A stretch of DNA of 64,000 bases from Kocuria sp. cx-455. Its GTDB lineage: Bacteria; Actinomycetota; Actinomycetes; Actinomycetales; Micrococcaceae. The translations under genes were made by a program, and so were the position numbers. Below the pieces are notes generated by a model, which saw only the letters and a list, made by a program, of their open reading frames with translations, was not told where the DNA came from and did no database searches. Of this stretch, positions 1 through 7,539 are shown one piece after another. How positions within the stretch are numbered: the first letter of the stretch is position 1; every line of letters begins with the position of its first letter. The stretch covers positions 1-64,000 of the forward strand of contig NZ_JACXBS010000007.1 of assembly GCF_014698015.1 (NCBI RefSeq). The letters are read 5' to 3'.

Positions 1-257
1 CCGGGGTTTGCTGGGATAACGCGATGGCCGAATCGTTTTTCGCGACGCTGAAGACCGAGTTCTACTACCGCCGAGTCTGGTCAACGAACAACGGCGCCAA
101 GGTCGCTGTCGGAGACTGGATCGAAGACCATTACAACCAACGACGCAGGCACTCAGCCATCGGCCACATCAGCCCCGTCGAGTTCGAGATGCAACACTGT
201 AACCAGACTGCGGATCTTCAACAAGCCGCACAACCCCGTGTCCACCATCCGGGGTCA
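1..257 (+). pseudogene. IS3-family transposase (orfB) 3' fragment
   Basis: The frame starting at base 3 reads GVCWDNAMAESFFATLKTE and then WIEDHYNQRRRHSAIG, followed by SPVEFE. This is the hallmark C-terminal end of IS3-family DDE transposases, with the catalytic Glu inside AESFFATLKTE. The 5' part lies outside the window. The probable right end of the element is the ccggggtca at about 249-257, ending in TCA as IS3 elements do. No stop codon occurs at the usual place: the frame runs on through the end into unrelated sequence, so the gene is broken or read-through at its 3' end. Coordinates of the element end are inferred from the motif, not from a matched left end. Confidence 0.75.
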
Positions 258-342
258 AGGCCACACCGCCGGAATCTGGCACAACTGGCTCATCGGCACA
301 CCAAACAAGCGTTCCCTCATCGCCTACGACCACTATGCCTAA
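256..342 (+). pseudogene. Unassigned C-terminal tail, probably from another mobile-element gene
   Basis: Just past the IS3 end, a different frame encodes GHTAGIWHNWLIGTPN followed by KRSLIAYDHYA and a TAA stop at 340-342. The sequence looks like a genuine protein C-terminus with sensible codon use, but it has no start and is cut by the neighbouring remnant. I suspect a transposase tail because it is embedded among other mobile-element scraps, but I cannot assign a family. Confidence 0.3.
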
Positions 343-406
343 ACGGACTCGCTCGTCTAGGCGCCGTCGAATGCTTTTGGGAGGCAGCACGGGCCGCGAG
401 CGCGAA

Positions 407-436
407 GCTGTTGTTGTTGCTGTTGCTGTTGCTGTT
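407..436. repeat. Trinucleotide/hexanucleotide microsatellite (GYT)10
   Basis: Ten consecutive GCT/GTT triplets, the later ones alternating as a GCTGTT hexamer. On the minus strand it reads as an Asn/Ser run inside the integrase remnant. Such tracts are rare in bacteria and probably arose by slippage in unselected sequence. Confidence 0.85.
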
Positions 437-473
437 GGCATTGAGGAGGTCCGCGAACTCCTGGGCGTCCTGC

Positions 474-482
474 GGGGGGGGG
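474..482. repeat. Nine-base G homopolymer
   Basis: An uninterrupted G9 tract on the plus strand within the integrase remnant. It is prone to slippage in replication and to sequencing error. Confidence 0.85.
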
Positions 483-621
483 AGCAAGGTGCGAGAGGTT
501 TGTTTGCCGGTGTCGGCCTCGCGCCAGAGCACGGCACGGCACAACACAGACGATCGTGCCGTCCTTGCGTGAACGCTCTCGGATGCTGGCCATGGCCTGA
601 ATCGTAGGGTGCACGTCAACT

Positions 622-655
622 AAAATGCCGCCCCGGGGAACTGGGGCGGCATTTT
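622..655. terminator. Bidirectional intrinsic-terminator hairpin
   Basis: Perfect 13-bp inverted repeat (aaaatgccgcccc / ggggcggcatttt) with an 8-nt loop. The stem is flanked by A and T runs, so it can act on both strands. It stands between the integrase remnant and the IS481-type remnant. Confidence 0.75.
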
Positions 656-667
656 GCCTAGTCAGGT

Positions 668-682
668 GGGCGGAGACGGGGG
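668..682. repeat. 15-bp direct copy of the tRNA-Ser 3' end (att-like)
   Basis: gggcggagacggggg is identical to bases 1170-1184, which cover the last bases of tRNA-Ser and its immediate downstream base pairs. Duplications of a tRNA 3' end are the usual scar of integrase-mediated insertion. The copy abuts the left end of the IS481-type element, which confuses its origin. Confidence 0.5.
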
Positions 683-790
683 TGTCTAGAGTCAGGACAT
701 CGTTGACAGTGTTGACGCTGGCAACCACCCCGTGATCGTTGACCGGTGAGTCGCGACATCGTGAACAGCCCCGGCCGGTGACGATGGTGG

Positions 791-1009
791 ATGGGAAGCA
801 CAACACGTCATCTAGTCATCGTCCGATCCGTGCGCGATCAGCACCTCACCATCGCCCAGGCCGCCACCCGCTACGGGCTCTGCCGGCAATGGGTCTACAC
901 CCTGCTCACCCGCTACGACGTCCACGATCTGAACCGGCTGGCACGGTCCCTCCAGCAGTTGCAGCACCCACGCATGAATGCCCTGCACAGGAGACATCAG
1001 CTCAAATGA
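791..1009 (+). pseudogene. IS481-family transposase, N-terminal HTH fragment
   Basis: 72-residue frame with the helix-turn-helix TIAQAATRYGLCRQWVYTLL, typical of the first domain of IS481/IS3-like transposases. After about residue 48 the expected continuation is lost and the frame ends early at a TGA. No DDE residues are present, so it cannot catalyse transposition, although a DNA-binding peptide might still be made. Confidence 0.6.
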
Positions 1010-1084
1010 CGGAACTTGAGAACGACTGTCTCAGCACCTCCACAACGCCGCTGCCAGTGAACCCCCGACCCCAGACACGACAAA

Positions 1085-1118
1085 AGGGCCCCGGAACCAT
1101 AAAGTTCCAGAACCCTTC
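1085..1118. terminator. Weak hairpin near the right end of the IS481-type element
   Basis: An imperfect inverted repeat built on gggccccggaac and gttccagaaccc, with a T-rich flank on the plus strand. On the minus strand it lies downstream of tRNA-Ser and might end that transcript. The stem has several mismatches. Confidence 0.35.
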
Positions 1119-1169
1119 TGTCATCCATCTACCGACTCATCTGTCAACGATGACCCGACTCAGGACAAA

Positions 1170-1184
1170 GGGCGGAGACGGGGG
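1170..1184. repeat. tRNA-Ser 3' end, partner of the copy at 668-682
   Basis: Identical 15-bp sequence lying over the 3' end of the minus-strand tRNA-Ser gene. This would be the chromosomal side of an integrase attachment site. Confidence 0.5.
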
Positions 1185-1261
1185 GATTTGAACCCCCGGT
1201 CCGGTTTAATCCGGACCCTTCATTAGCAGTGAAGTCCATTCGGCCGCTCTGGCACGTCTCC
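1173..1261 (-). tRNA. tRNA-Ser (anticodon GCU)
   Basis: The minus strand folds as an 89-nt class II tRNA. The acceptor stem is GGAGACG/CGUCUCC, the anticodon loop CUGCUAA gives anticodon GCU (reads AGC/AGU), the long variable arm is GGUCCGG..CCGGACC, and the T arm is GGGGGUUCAAAUCCCCC. The discriminator is G. The CCA is not encoded. Its 3' end faces the mobile-element remnants. Confidence 0.95.
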
Positions 1262-1500
1262 ACGTTGCGTTATCACCGGTGGGTACACCGGACATAAAAA
1301 CAACGATGGTCAGCTTATCCGCCAGGCGGAGCCGGGGTCAAAACGCACGGGGTCAGGAACAATGGCTATGGTAATTTGAGGCCGGTTCTCGCAGGATCCG
1401 ATCCATCCCGATCCCGGTTACCTCATTGATCAGTCACACCGCGGGTCCGACCATGCGTCGCTGACCCCGTGCCGCCGATACCGCTGGAAGGTGCCACCTC

Positions 1501-2625
1501 ATGCGCTCACTTGTGGTCACTGCTTGGTTTCCGGATACGGACATTCCGAGCCGGACACCGTTTGTCCTGGAGCACTGCTGGGCGCTTCAGGAGGCTGGTC
1601 ACCTCGTCTCCGTGGTGCACATCAACATCGGTCGAGAATCCCGCCCCTCCGTCCAAGAATTCTACAAGGGTGTCCCGGTCACTCGAGTGTGGCTGGATGT
1701 GACGAATCCGCTGAGTTTTGTCCGAGTAGCCCGCTTGATCTCACGCGGATTACAGGGTGCTGACGTACTCCACACCATGGCGTTTTCGGCGGCCCTCTTC
1801 GCGGCACCCGCGTGGTTATTCCGTAGGGTGCCCTGGGCCCACACCGAACACTGGAACGGCGTGGTCAATCCCGCGAGTGTGGGAACGCTGTGGCGGAGTG
1901 TGTCCTGGCTGCGCTATGTCTTGCGATTGCCCCACGCAGTCACCGGTGTGACAAGGGAACTCGCTGACGAGATGGCCAAGTTTTCGCGCCCGGGCGCCAC
2001 GCACGTGGTTCCCTGCGTGGTGCAGAACCCGAACCCAATTCAACCGTTCCCGTCCGCGCCTCCCCTGCGGCTCGTGGGCGTGGGAGCCCTCGTTGACCGG
2101 AAACAGCCGTTGCTCGCGCTGGAAACCGTAGCCCGCCTGGTGCAGCGCGGAACGGATGTGCAATACACGCTCGTGGGTAAAGGCCCGCTGATGGCCGCTG
2201 CGCAGAAGTGCGCCGAAGAACTCGGTATTGGCGATCGTGTGGTCTTCACCGGCCCCATTGGCCCTTCGGAAGTGACAGAGCATCTGTCGCGGGCGCATGT
2301 GTTCTTCCTGCCCAGCAAGCAAGAGAACTTCTTCACGGCGGTGGCCGAGGCCCAGGCCGCTGGCCGTCCCGCCGCGGTGCCGCTCAGTGGCGGTTTCGAC
2401 GACTACTGCACCGACCAGAACTCCGTACTGACAGACAGCTGGGAACCCGACGACCTGGCCGATGCCGTGCTCCTGGCCTGGGACCGATTCCACGCGGTTT
2501 CACCGGACCGCATCGCCGACACGGTCCGCGAGCGATTCTCCCGGCAGGCCGTGGGAGCGACGTTCGACACGATTTACCGTCTGATCACCGACCGCTCGAC
2601 CCTTACATCCAAGATCTCTGGCTAG
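1501..2625 (+). CDS. Glycosyltransferase family 4 (GT-B fold)
   Basis: 374 residues with the two-Rossmann layout of GT4 enzymes. The N-terminal acceptor half opens with SLVVTAWFPDTDIPSRTPFV. The C-terminal donor half carries LRLVGVGALVDRKQP and the E-x7-E nucleotide-sugar motif, E275 and E283 in PSKQENFFTAVAEAQAAG. No signal peptide or membrane segment, so it acts on the cytoplasmic membrane face. A GGAAGG-type ribosome site lies 8 nt before the ATG. The next gene is a lipid-linked-glycan flippase, so the role is probably transfer of a sugar to a growing surface-polysaccharide or teichoic-type lipid intermediate. Sugar and acceptor cannot be told from sequence. Confidence 0.85.
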   Translation: MRSLVVTAWFPDTDIPSRTPFVLEHCWALQEAGHLVSVVHINIGRESRPSVQEFYKGVPVTRVWLDVTNPLSFVRVARLISRGLQGADVLHTMAFSAALFAAPAWLFRRVPWAHTEHWNGVVNPASVGTLWRSVSWLRYVLRLPHAVTGVTRELADEMAKFSRPGATHVVPCVVQNPNPIQPFPSAPPLRLVGVGALVDRKQPLLALETVARLVQRGTDVQYTLVGKGPLMAAAQKCAEELGIGDRVVFTGPIGPSEVTEHLSRAHVFFLPSKQENFFTAVAEAQAAGRPAAVPLSGGFDDYCTDQNSVLTDSWEPDDLADAVLLAWDRFHAVSPDRIADTVRERFSRQAVGATFDTIYRLITDRSTLTSKISG

Positions 2626-2628
2626 TAT
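2623..2628 (+). promoter_or_regulatory. -10 box (TAGTAT) of the flippase gene
   Basis: A TANNNT hexamer across the stop codon of the upstream gene, seven bases before the flippase ATG. This spacing puts the transcription start at or next to the start codon, which suggests a leaderless transcript. Confidence 0.5.
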
Positions 2629-2635
2629 TCACCCA

Positions 2636-4138
2636 ATGACCACTCCGGCTGCTACTCCGGGCGCTCCAGGGCGCTGGCGTGGAATTCTCTTCCCGCCCCC
2701 CAACCACGAGAACAAGGACAACCCCATCGGGTCCTCGTTCGCCCTGACCGTCATCGCCGTATTCGTCCAAGGCCTGTCGCGTTTCGGCTACACCTTGCTG
2801 ATCGGCAACCTCCTGGGCAACGAAATCCTGGGCCAGGTCAATACCGCTATTTCCCTGGCGCTGTTCCTGGTCCTGCTGTGGCCCCAGGCCTCGGGCAATG
2901 CGGCGTCCAAATTCATTGCCATGGCACGCGGCCGGGGAAACTCGGACGAACAATTATCCGTGAGCCTGTACGCCTCGCGGAGCGCAGCGATCGGCATGGC
3001 CGCGTTGTCCGCCACCGCGGTTGTGCTGTCTGTCTTCGCGCTGGGCCTCCCCCTGAGTTACGCGTTGTCCACGGGCCTGCTGGTCATCTCGTTGTCCGCC
3101 TACAACTTTGTGCGCGGTGTCAGAACCGGGAACAACCAGTTCGTCACGACCACGGCCTGGGACTGCATCAGTTCCTTCGCGACCCTCACGCTGTTGGTCA
3201 TTGTTCTCCTGGGGGAACTCACACCGCTGTTGCTCCTTCCCTTGAGCGTCGGGTATTTGATGTACGCCATCCCGTCCTGGCCTCGCAAGGGCGGAAGCAA
3301 GCTGCCGTCGGCCCTCAAGAAAGAAATTCTGATGTTCACCCTCTGGGCGTCCATCAACATCATCACGGCCGCGGGGTTGCTGCAGTTGTCCTTGCTGCTC
3401 GGGCACCGCTTCGACACCCTGGCTGCCGTGGGTCAGTATTCCGCGGCCGTGGCCATTGCAACTCCCGCGAGCATGCTCTCCTCGTCCATGTTGGTCGCGC
3501 TCGCCCCCTCCGTGGCGCGCATGTTCACGGCGGGCGACCACGCGAACATGAAACGGCAGCTGGATTCCATCATGCGGGTGATGGTCCTGGTGTTCCTCCC
3601 CGTTTTCGGTGTGGGCATCATTTGGGCCGAGCCCCTCATTCACGTGTTGTACGGCGCTCGGATCGATGAATTCGCGGGATCGGTGCCGCTGCTGATCATC
3701 CTGTTCTTCGCCGTCTCGGCCACAAGTTTCAACGCCGCCAATTCCCGTCTCAACGGCGGCGAGTCGTGGGGTGTCAGGGTCCTTGCGTTGTGCAACGGGG
3801 TGGGCATGTTGCTCGGCGTGGGCACGATCCTGTGGCTGGGACCCACCATGGGAGTCATGGCGTCTGCCATTGGCTACACGGTGGCCTGTTTCATCAGCGC
3901 TCTGGCGCCCATGATCGTGGTCTGGGTTCATGACCGAATGCGCTGGGGCGGCCTACTCACCCGAATCGTGGCCGGGTACGCCCTGATTCTGGGCTGCCTG
4001 TTCTTCGGCCTGCGTCACTCTGAGTTGTGGGTGACCGGTGTTCTCACCTTGGCGTTCTGCGCCGCGTGGGCCTTGATTTCTTGGGGCGATCTGGCACCCC
4101 GCATCCGCATGGTTGCGGGACGCTTGCGCAAGAACTAG
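2636..4138 (+). CDS. Polysaccharide flippase, MATE/Wzx (MOP) superfamily
   Basis: 500 residues with about 12-14 hydrophobic segments starting after a cytoplasmic N-terminus (first segment near residues 38-60, SSFALTVIAVFVQGLSRFGY). The pattern is that of the lipopolysaccharide-biosynthesis/Wzx branch of the MOP exporters, which flip undecaprenol-linked oligosaccharides across the membrane. It lies 10 bp after a GT4 gene and 25 bp before a convergent GT2 gene, forming a small surface-glycan locus. No Shine-Dalgarno is visible; the -10 box seven bases upstream argues for a leaderless mRNA. MurJ is an alternative, but the context and lack of MurJ-like length favour a glycan flippase. Confidence 0.75.
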   Translation: MTTPAATPGAPGRWRGILFPPPNHENKDNPIGSSFALTVIAVFVQGLSRFGYTLLIGNLLGNEILGQVNTAISLALFLVLLWPQASGNAASKFIAMARGRGNSDEQLSVSLYASRSAAIGMAALSATAVVLSVFALGLPLSYALSTGLLVISLSAYNFVRGVRTGNNQFVTTTAWDCISSFATLTLLVIVLLGELTPLLLLPLSVGYLMYAIPSWPRKGGSKLPSALKKEILMFTLWASINIITAAGLLQLSLLLGHRFDTLAAVGQYSAAVAIATPASMLSSSMLVALAPSVARMFTAGDHANMKRQLDSIMRVMVLVFLPVFGVGIIWAEPLIHVLYGARIDEFAGSVPLLIILFFAVSATSFNAANSRLNGGESWGVRVLALCNGVGMLLGVGTILWLGPTMGVMASAIGYTVACFISALAPMIVVWVHDRMRWGGLLTRIVAGYALILGCLFFGLRHSELWVTGVLTLAFCAAWALISWGDLAPRIRMVAGRLRKN

Positions 4139-4163
4139 CGGCCCGACTGCCCGGGGGCGGACT

Positions 4164-5303
4164 TCAACCCGCCGCCGAACCGCGCCGCCGGCCCCACTTG
4201 TGACGCAGAATCTGAATTGCTCCCGCCGCGCTGATCCGCAGTGGGGCGTTCCTCGCGAGCAACCACGACAGTCGCGGGGTCGCCAATGCCGCAGGTGAGG
4301 CAAAACGACGTCGTGCGGCCAGGGCCTGCGCCAACCGCGCCGGTTCCGTCTCGGGATTGCTCAGCAGCTCGATCACGCGCGAGTCGGCCCGTGATAGCTG
4401 GTTTTTGCTCAGCGGAGCGGCACGCAGCAGGGACTGAATCGAGTCGTACGTCGATTGCGCCTGTGAGCGATCCCACGACCCATTTTTCACATGCAACTCG
4501 ATGGAGGGAAAAATGTTGACCCGGATGAATTTCAGGTAGAACCCCGCTTGCAGGGCGGGCGGAGCCTGAGCGAACCACTGCGCTTCGCTGAGGCGGAGAG
4601 CGGGCCGGGCTTGGTCGAGCACGGGAATGGGAACCCGGGACACCCGATCCGTCGCGTCCGCGTGGACGAGCAGTCCGGGGATACCCCGGGCGTAATCAAT
4701 GCGCCGGGCGTGCGTGTGGAGCCGAAGAATGAACGCTTGTTCCTCGGCCGTGATCACGCCGGTATCGAACCGGGCGCCCGCCGCTCTGGCCGTGGCCACA
4801 CGGATGAGCCCAAAAGCTGAGCTTCGATAGAACAACCGGTCCGCCACCGCGGAGAGATTGGAGCTGCGCCACGGGCGGGTGATGGGAGTCATGTCCGCTC
4901 GCCCATCGGAGTGGTGCTGGAACGGCAGCACCCAGTCGCTGCCACGGGTCTGAGCAATCGACAACCACCGATCCACGGCCCCGGGGTCCAGGGTGTCGTC
5001 GCTGTCGAGGAAACTAATGAAGGCCGCGGTGGTCCGTTCCAGAGCGGTGTTGCGCGGACCTGCGGGTGTAGTTCCCGGGTCCGAGCACTCGATGATGGTC
5101 ACTCGCGCCAGCTGCTCGTCCGAGAGCATGGACTCAACCTGCCGTGCGGATAGGTGATGCGCGACCACCAGGATCCCGCAGTCCGCGGGGCGCATTCCCC
5201 GCGTGGCGGCAATGGCCGAGTCCACGGCCCGTCCCAGCGGGCGGTCTGGGGAGTGAACGGGAATGACGACGTCGACCACGGGCGGGCCAGATGATTCGTG
5301 CAT
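4164..5303 (-). CDS. Glycosyltransferase family 2 (GT-A fold)
   Basis: 379 residues. The N-terminal GT-A domain starts VVDVVIPVHSPDRPLGRAVDS and carries the nucleotide-binding run PAGPRNTALERTTAAFISFLDSDDTLDPGA, whose DSDD is the metal-binding DxD-type motif. The C-terminal third is a helical extension with no recognisable domain. No membrane segment is obvious. It is convergent with the flippase gene, and probably adds a sugar to the same surface polymer (inference). A TAGTCT -10 box six bases before the ATG marks a leaderless start. Confidence 0.8.
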   Translation of the reverse strand: MHESSGPPVVDVVIPVHSPDRPLGRAVDSAIAATRGMRPADCGILVVAHHLSARQVESMLSDEQLARVTIIECSDPGTTPAGPRNTALERTTAAFISFLDSDDTLDPGAVDRWLSIAQTRGSDWVLPFQHHSDGRADMTPITRPWRSSNLSAVADRLFYRSSAFGLIRVATARAAGARFDTGVITAEEQAFILRLHTHARRIDYARGIPGLLVHADATDRVSRVPIPVLDQARPALRLSEAQWFAQAPPALQAGFYLKFIRVNIFPSIELHVKNGSWDRSQAQSTYDSIQSLLRAAPLSKNQLSRADSRVIELLSNPETEPARLAQALAARRRFASPAALATPRLSWLLARNAPLRISAAGAIQILRHKWGRRRGSAAG

Positions 5304-5309
5304 GTCACG

Positions 5310-5315
5310 AGACTA
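5310..5315 (-). promoter_or_regulatory. -10 box (TAGTCT) of the GT2 gene
   Basis: TANNNT hexamer ending six bases before the ATG at 5303, with no ribosome-binding site between; consistent with a leaderless transcript. Confidence 0.5.
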
Positions 5316-5382
5316 ATGGAATCCTCTGAGACAGCGCTTAGTGGCTACCCCTCGGGTCACGTTGGTGCAGTCACGTTTCCGG

Positions 5383-7539
5383 TCAGCCCTGGGCTGCCAG
5401 AGCGAACGGCAGAACATTGGTGGCGCCCGCCAAGCGCAGCTCACGCGCGGCAACGGTAAGAGTCCAGCGGCTATCCACCAGGTCATCCACCAACAGGATC
5501 GATGGCTGCGGTTGTTCCCGCAGGGCCTGCGCGATCTCGGGTGGAACGGAGAGCCGGTCCCATACTTCCGCGAGTCGGTAGGCACTGTTTCCGCCGTGGC
5601 TTCCGCGCGGAACATCCTGGTTGAGCCGCAGGGTTCCGAGGAAGGGCAGGTGCCCCGCCGCGGCGAGCCCCTGTGCCAGGGAGGACACCAACTCGGGCCG
5701 AGACAATGACGGCATGGCCACCACGCCGGTGGGGCGAGTCGACCAGTCCCACTGGGCGAGAACACCGATACACGCACGCCCCAGGGAGGAGTCGACGGTG
5801 GTGTCGACGGGCTGACCGTTGTCATCGGTGCGGAAAATCTCCCGCAATCGTTGTCCCCATCCCAAGTCGGTGAGACGAGCCAGAGATCTACCCCGGTCCG
5901 CCCGTTCGTCCTCGGGAATCTTGCCCTTGACCTGGATGCCGAGCCGGTCCATGCCGGTGGGCCATTGGGCGCGGGGCTCCAGGGGCGCACCCGCTCGATG
6001 CAGGGCGCTGTCCGCAGCCGCGGAGGCCTCCTTGTGCACTGTGGTGGCGTACCACGCGCCGGCGCACACATCGCAGCGACCGCACGGTTGGGCCGTTCGG
6101 TCATCCAATTGCTCGGCCAGGAACTGCATGCGGCACTCAGTGGTGAACTGATAGTCCATCATGGCCTGCTGCTCGGCAATGCGAGCGCGGCGAACCCGGT
6201 CGTACCGAGGGGCGTCGTACTCCCACGGCTTGCCCGTGGACTGCCAACCACCCGAGACACGTTCCACGGCGCCATCCACTGCGAGCACCTTCAACAACAG
6301 CTCCAAGGGCGTGCGTTTGATGTTCACCCTGGTTTCCAGGGCCGCGACCGAGAGGGGCCCCCCGTGCTCGGCCAGCGCCGTCAGCACTGCCCCGGATTTC
6401 TCCTCCGTGGGCATGGACGCGGTGGCAAAATATTCCCAGATCTCGCGGTCCTCGGCACCGGGCAGTAGCAGGACATCGGCGCTGTCGGTCGCGCGGCCGG
6501 CACGGCCCACTTGCTGGTAGTAAGCCACCGGTGAGGACGGCGCACCGAGGTGGACCACGAACCCCAGGTCCGGTTTGTCGAACCCCATGCCCAACGCCGA
6601 CGTGGCCACGAGCGCCTTCACGGTGTTGTCTTTCAGGGCGGCTTCGAGTTCTTCACGCTCCGCCGCATCAGTACGGCCCGTGTAGGCCACCGCCGCGTGC
6701 CCGGCGTCCGTGAGCGCCCGCGCCGTGTCCTCCGCGGCACTGATGGTCAGCGCATAAATGATGCCGCTCCCCGGCAGCTCGTCCAAGTGCTCGATCAGCC
6801 ACGCCAACCTGGTGGCCGTGGAGGGCAGACGCAGGACACCCAACCGCAGCGACGCCCGCGACAGCGGCCCTCGGAGTGTGAACACTTCGCGGTGATCTCC
6901 AACTCCCACGCCCAGTTGTTCTCGGACATCCTCAATGACTCGCTCATTGGCCGTGGCTGTGGTGGCCAGGACGGCCACCGAATCGGGAAGGCGTCCCAGC
7001 AGGTCTTTGATCCGGCGATAATCCGGACGGAAATCATGTCCCCAGTCAGAAATGCAGTGGGCCTCGTCCACGACCAGAAGGCCGAGCCGGTCCACCAGCT
7101 GTGCGAGCTGCTCGTCCCGGAACTTAGGGTTGTTCAAGCGCTCGGGCGAGACCAGCAGGACATCGAGTTCCCCCCGTTCCAGTGCGGCGGTGACCTCCCC
7201 CCATTCCGTGGGGTTGGCCGAGGAAATGGCCGCCGCCTGGACTCCTGCTCGGGCCGCCGCCGCCACTTGGTCACGCATGAGGGCCAGCAGCGGGGAAATG
7301 ATGAGTGTGGGCCCGTACCCCTGTGCTCGCAGTAACAGCGCGGAGATGAAGTAGACCGCGGACTTGCCCCAGCCGGTGCGCTGGACCACCAGGGCGCGAC
7401 GGTGCTCCCGAACCAGTGCGGAAATGGCATCGAACTGCCCGGGGTGGAAGTCTGCTGCCGGGTTGTTGGTGAGCGCACGCAGGTAAGTCACGGCCTGCTC
7501 GTACAGCTGACGGTCGATTGTCTCCGATGCCTGGTTCAT
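5383..7539 (-). CDS. RecQ-family ATP-dependent DNA helicase with C-terminal phosphoribosyltransferase-like domain
   Basis: 718 residues. The superfamily 2 helicase motifs are clear: Walker A QRTGWGKS (53-60), motif II DEAH (158-161) in LVVDEAHCISDWGHDFRPDY, motif III ATTATAN, and motif VI YYQQVGRAGRATDS. A RecQ zinc-binding cluster follows (PCGRCDVCAG and an upstream Cys, about 475-500). The last ~200 residues are not helicase: they end in ILLVDDLVDSRWTLTVAA (about 681-698), the PRPP-loop signature of type I phosphoribosyltransferases, although the usual SGxT/TGxT glycine is replaced (SRWT). No HRDC domain is present. It unwinds DNA 3'-5' by family; the role of the fused domain is unknown. 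It is transcribed alone, divergent from the orphan pstS. Confidence 0.88.
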   Translation of the reverse strand: MNQASETIDRQLYEQAVTYLRALTNNPAADFHPGQFDAISALVREHRRALVVQRTGWGKSAVYFISALLLRAQGYGPTLIISPLLALMRDQVAAAARAGVQAAAISSANPTEWGEVTAALERGELDVLLVSPERLNNPKFRDEQLAQLVDRLGLLVVDEAHCISDWGHDFRPDYRRIKDLLGRLPDSVAVLATTATANERVIEDVREQLGVGVGDHREVFTLRGPLSRASLRLGVLRLPSTATRLAWLIEHLDELPGSGIIYALTISAAEDTARALTDAGHAAVAYTGRTDAAEREELEAALKDNTVKALVATSALGMGFDKPDLGFVVHLGAPSSPVAYYQQVGRAGRATDSADVLLLPGAEDREIWEYFATASMPTEEKSGAVLTALAEHGGPLSVAALETRVNIKRTPLELLLKVLAVDGAVERVSGGWQSTGKPWEYDAPRYDRVRRARIAEQQAMMDYQFTTECRMQFLAEQLDDRTAQPCGRCDVCAGAWYATTVHKEASAAADSALHRAGAPLEPRAQWPTGMDRLGIQVKGKIPEDERADRGRSLARLTDLGWGQRLREIFRTDDNGQPVDTTVDSSLGRACIGVLAQWDWSTRPTGVVAMPSLSRPELVSSLAQGLAAAGHLPFLGTLRLNQDVPRGSHGGNSAYRLAEVWDRLSVPPEIAQALREQPQPSILLVDDLVDSRWTLTVAARELRLAGATNVLPFALAAQG

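Larger units (their letters stand above)
370..593 (-). pseudogene. Degraded tyrosine recombinase (phage/ICE-type integrase), N-terminal remnant
   Basis: Read leftward from the ATG at 593, the sequence gives MASIRERSRKDGTI, a typical opening of actinobacterial tyrosine integrases. After a frameshift near 540 it continues in a second frame as AVLWREADTGKQTSRT, then AQEFADLLNANS and FALAARAAS, again matching the N-terminal SAM-like arm domain in order. Between these lie a run of nine C (474-482 on this strand) and an in-frame repeat encoding alternating Asn/Ser (407-436). No core or catalytic R-H-R-Y domain remains. It is a dead fragment. Its position downstream of the 3' end of tRNA-Ser suits an element that once integrated there (inference). 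Confidence 0.6.
683..1167 (+). mobile_element. Internally deleted IS481-family element (485 bp, MITE-like)
   Basis: Bases 683-709 and 1141-1167 form imperfect terminal inverted repeats. Over 27 positions I count 23 matches, beginning TGT and ending ACA as in the IS481 family; the innermost 12 bases (atgtcgttgacag-type arm, ctgtcaacgatg on the right) pair perfectly. Between them only the N-terminal helix-turn-helix of the transposase survives; the DDE catalytic core is missing. The bases directly outside the two ends do not form an obvious target-site duplication. The element is non-autonomous and would need an intact relative elsewhere to move. Confidence 0.65.

Noticed and set aside
24-572. 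Long plus-strand frame with a poly-leucine stretch
   Set aside because: It joins the IS3 transposase end to unrelated sequence; the Leu run is the GYT microsatellite in that frame, not a real membrane protein.
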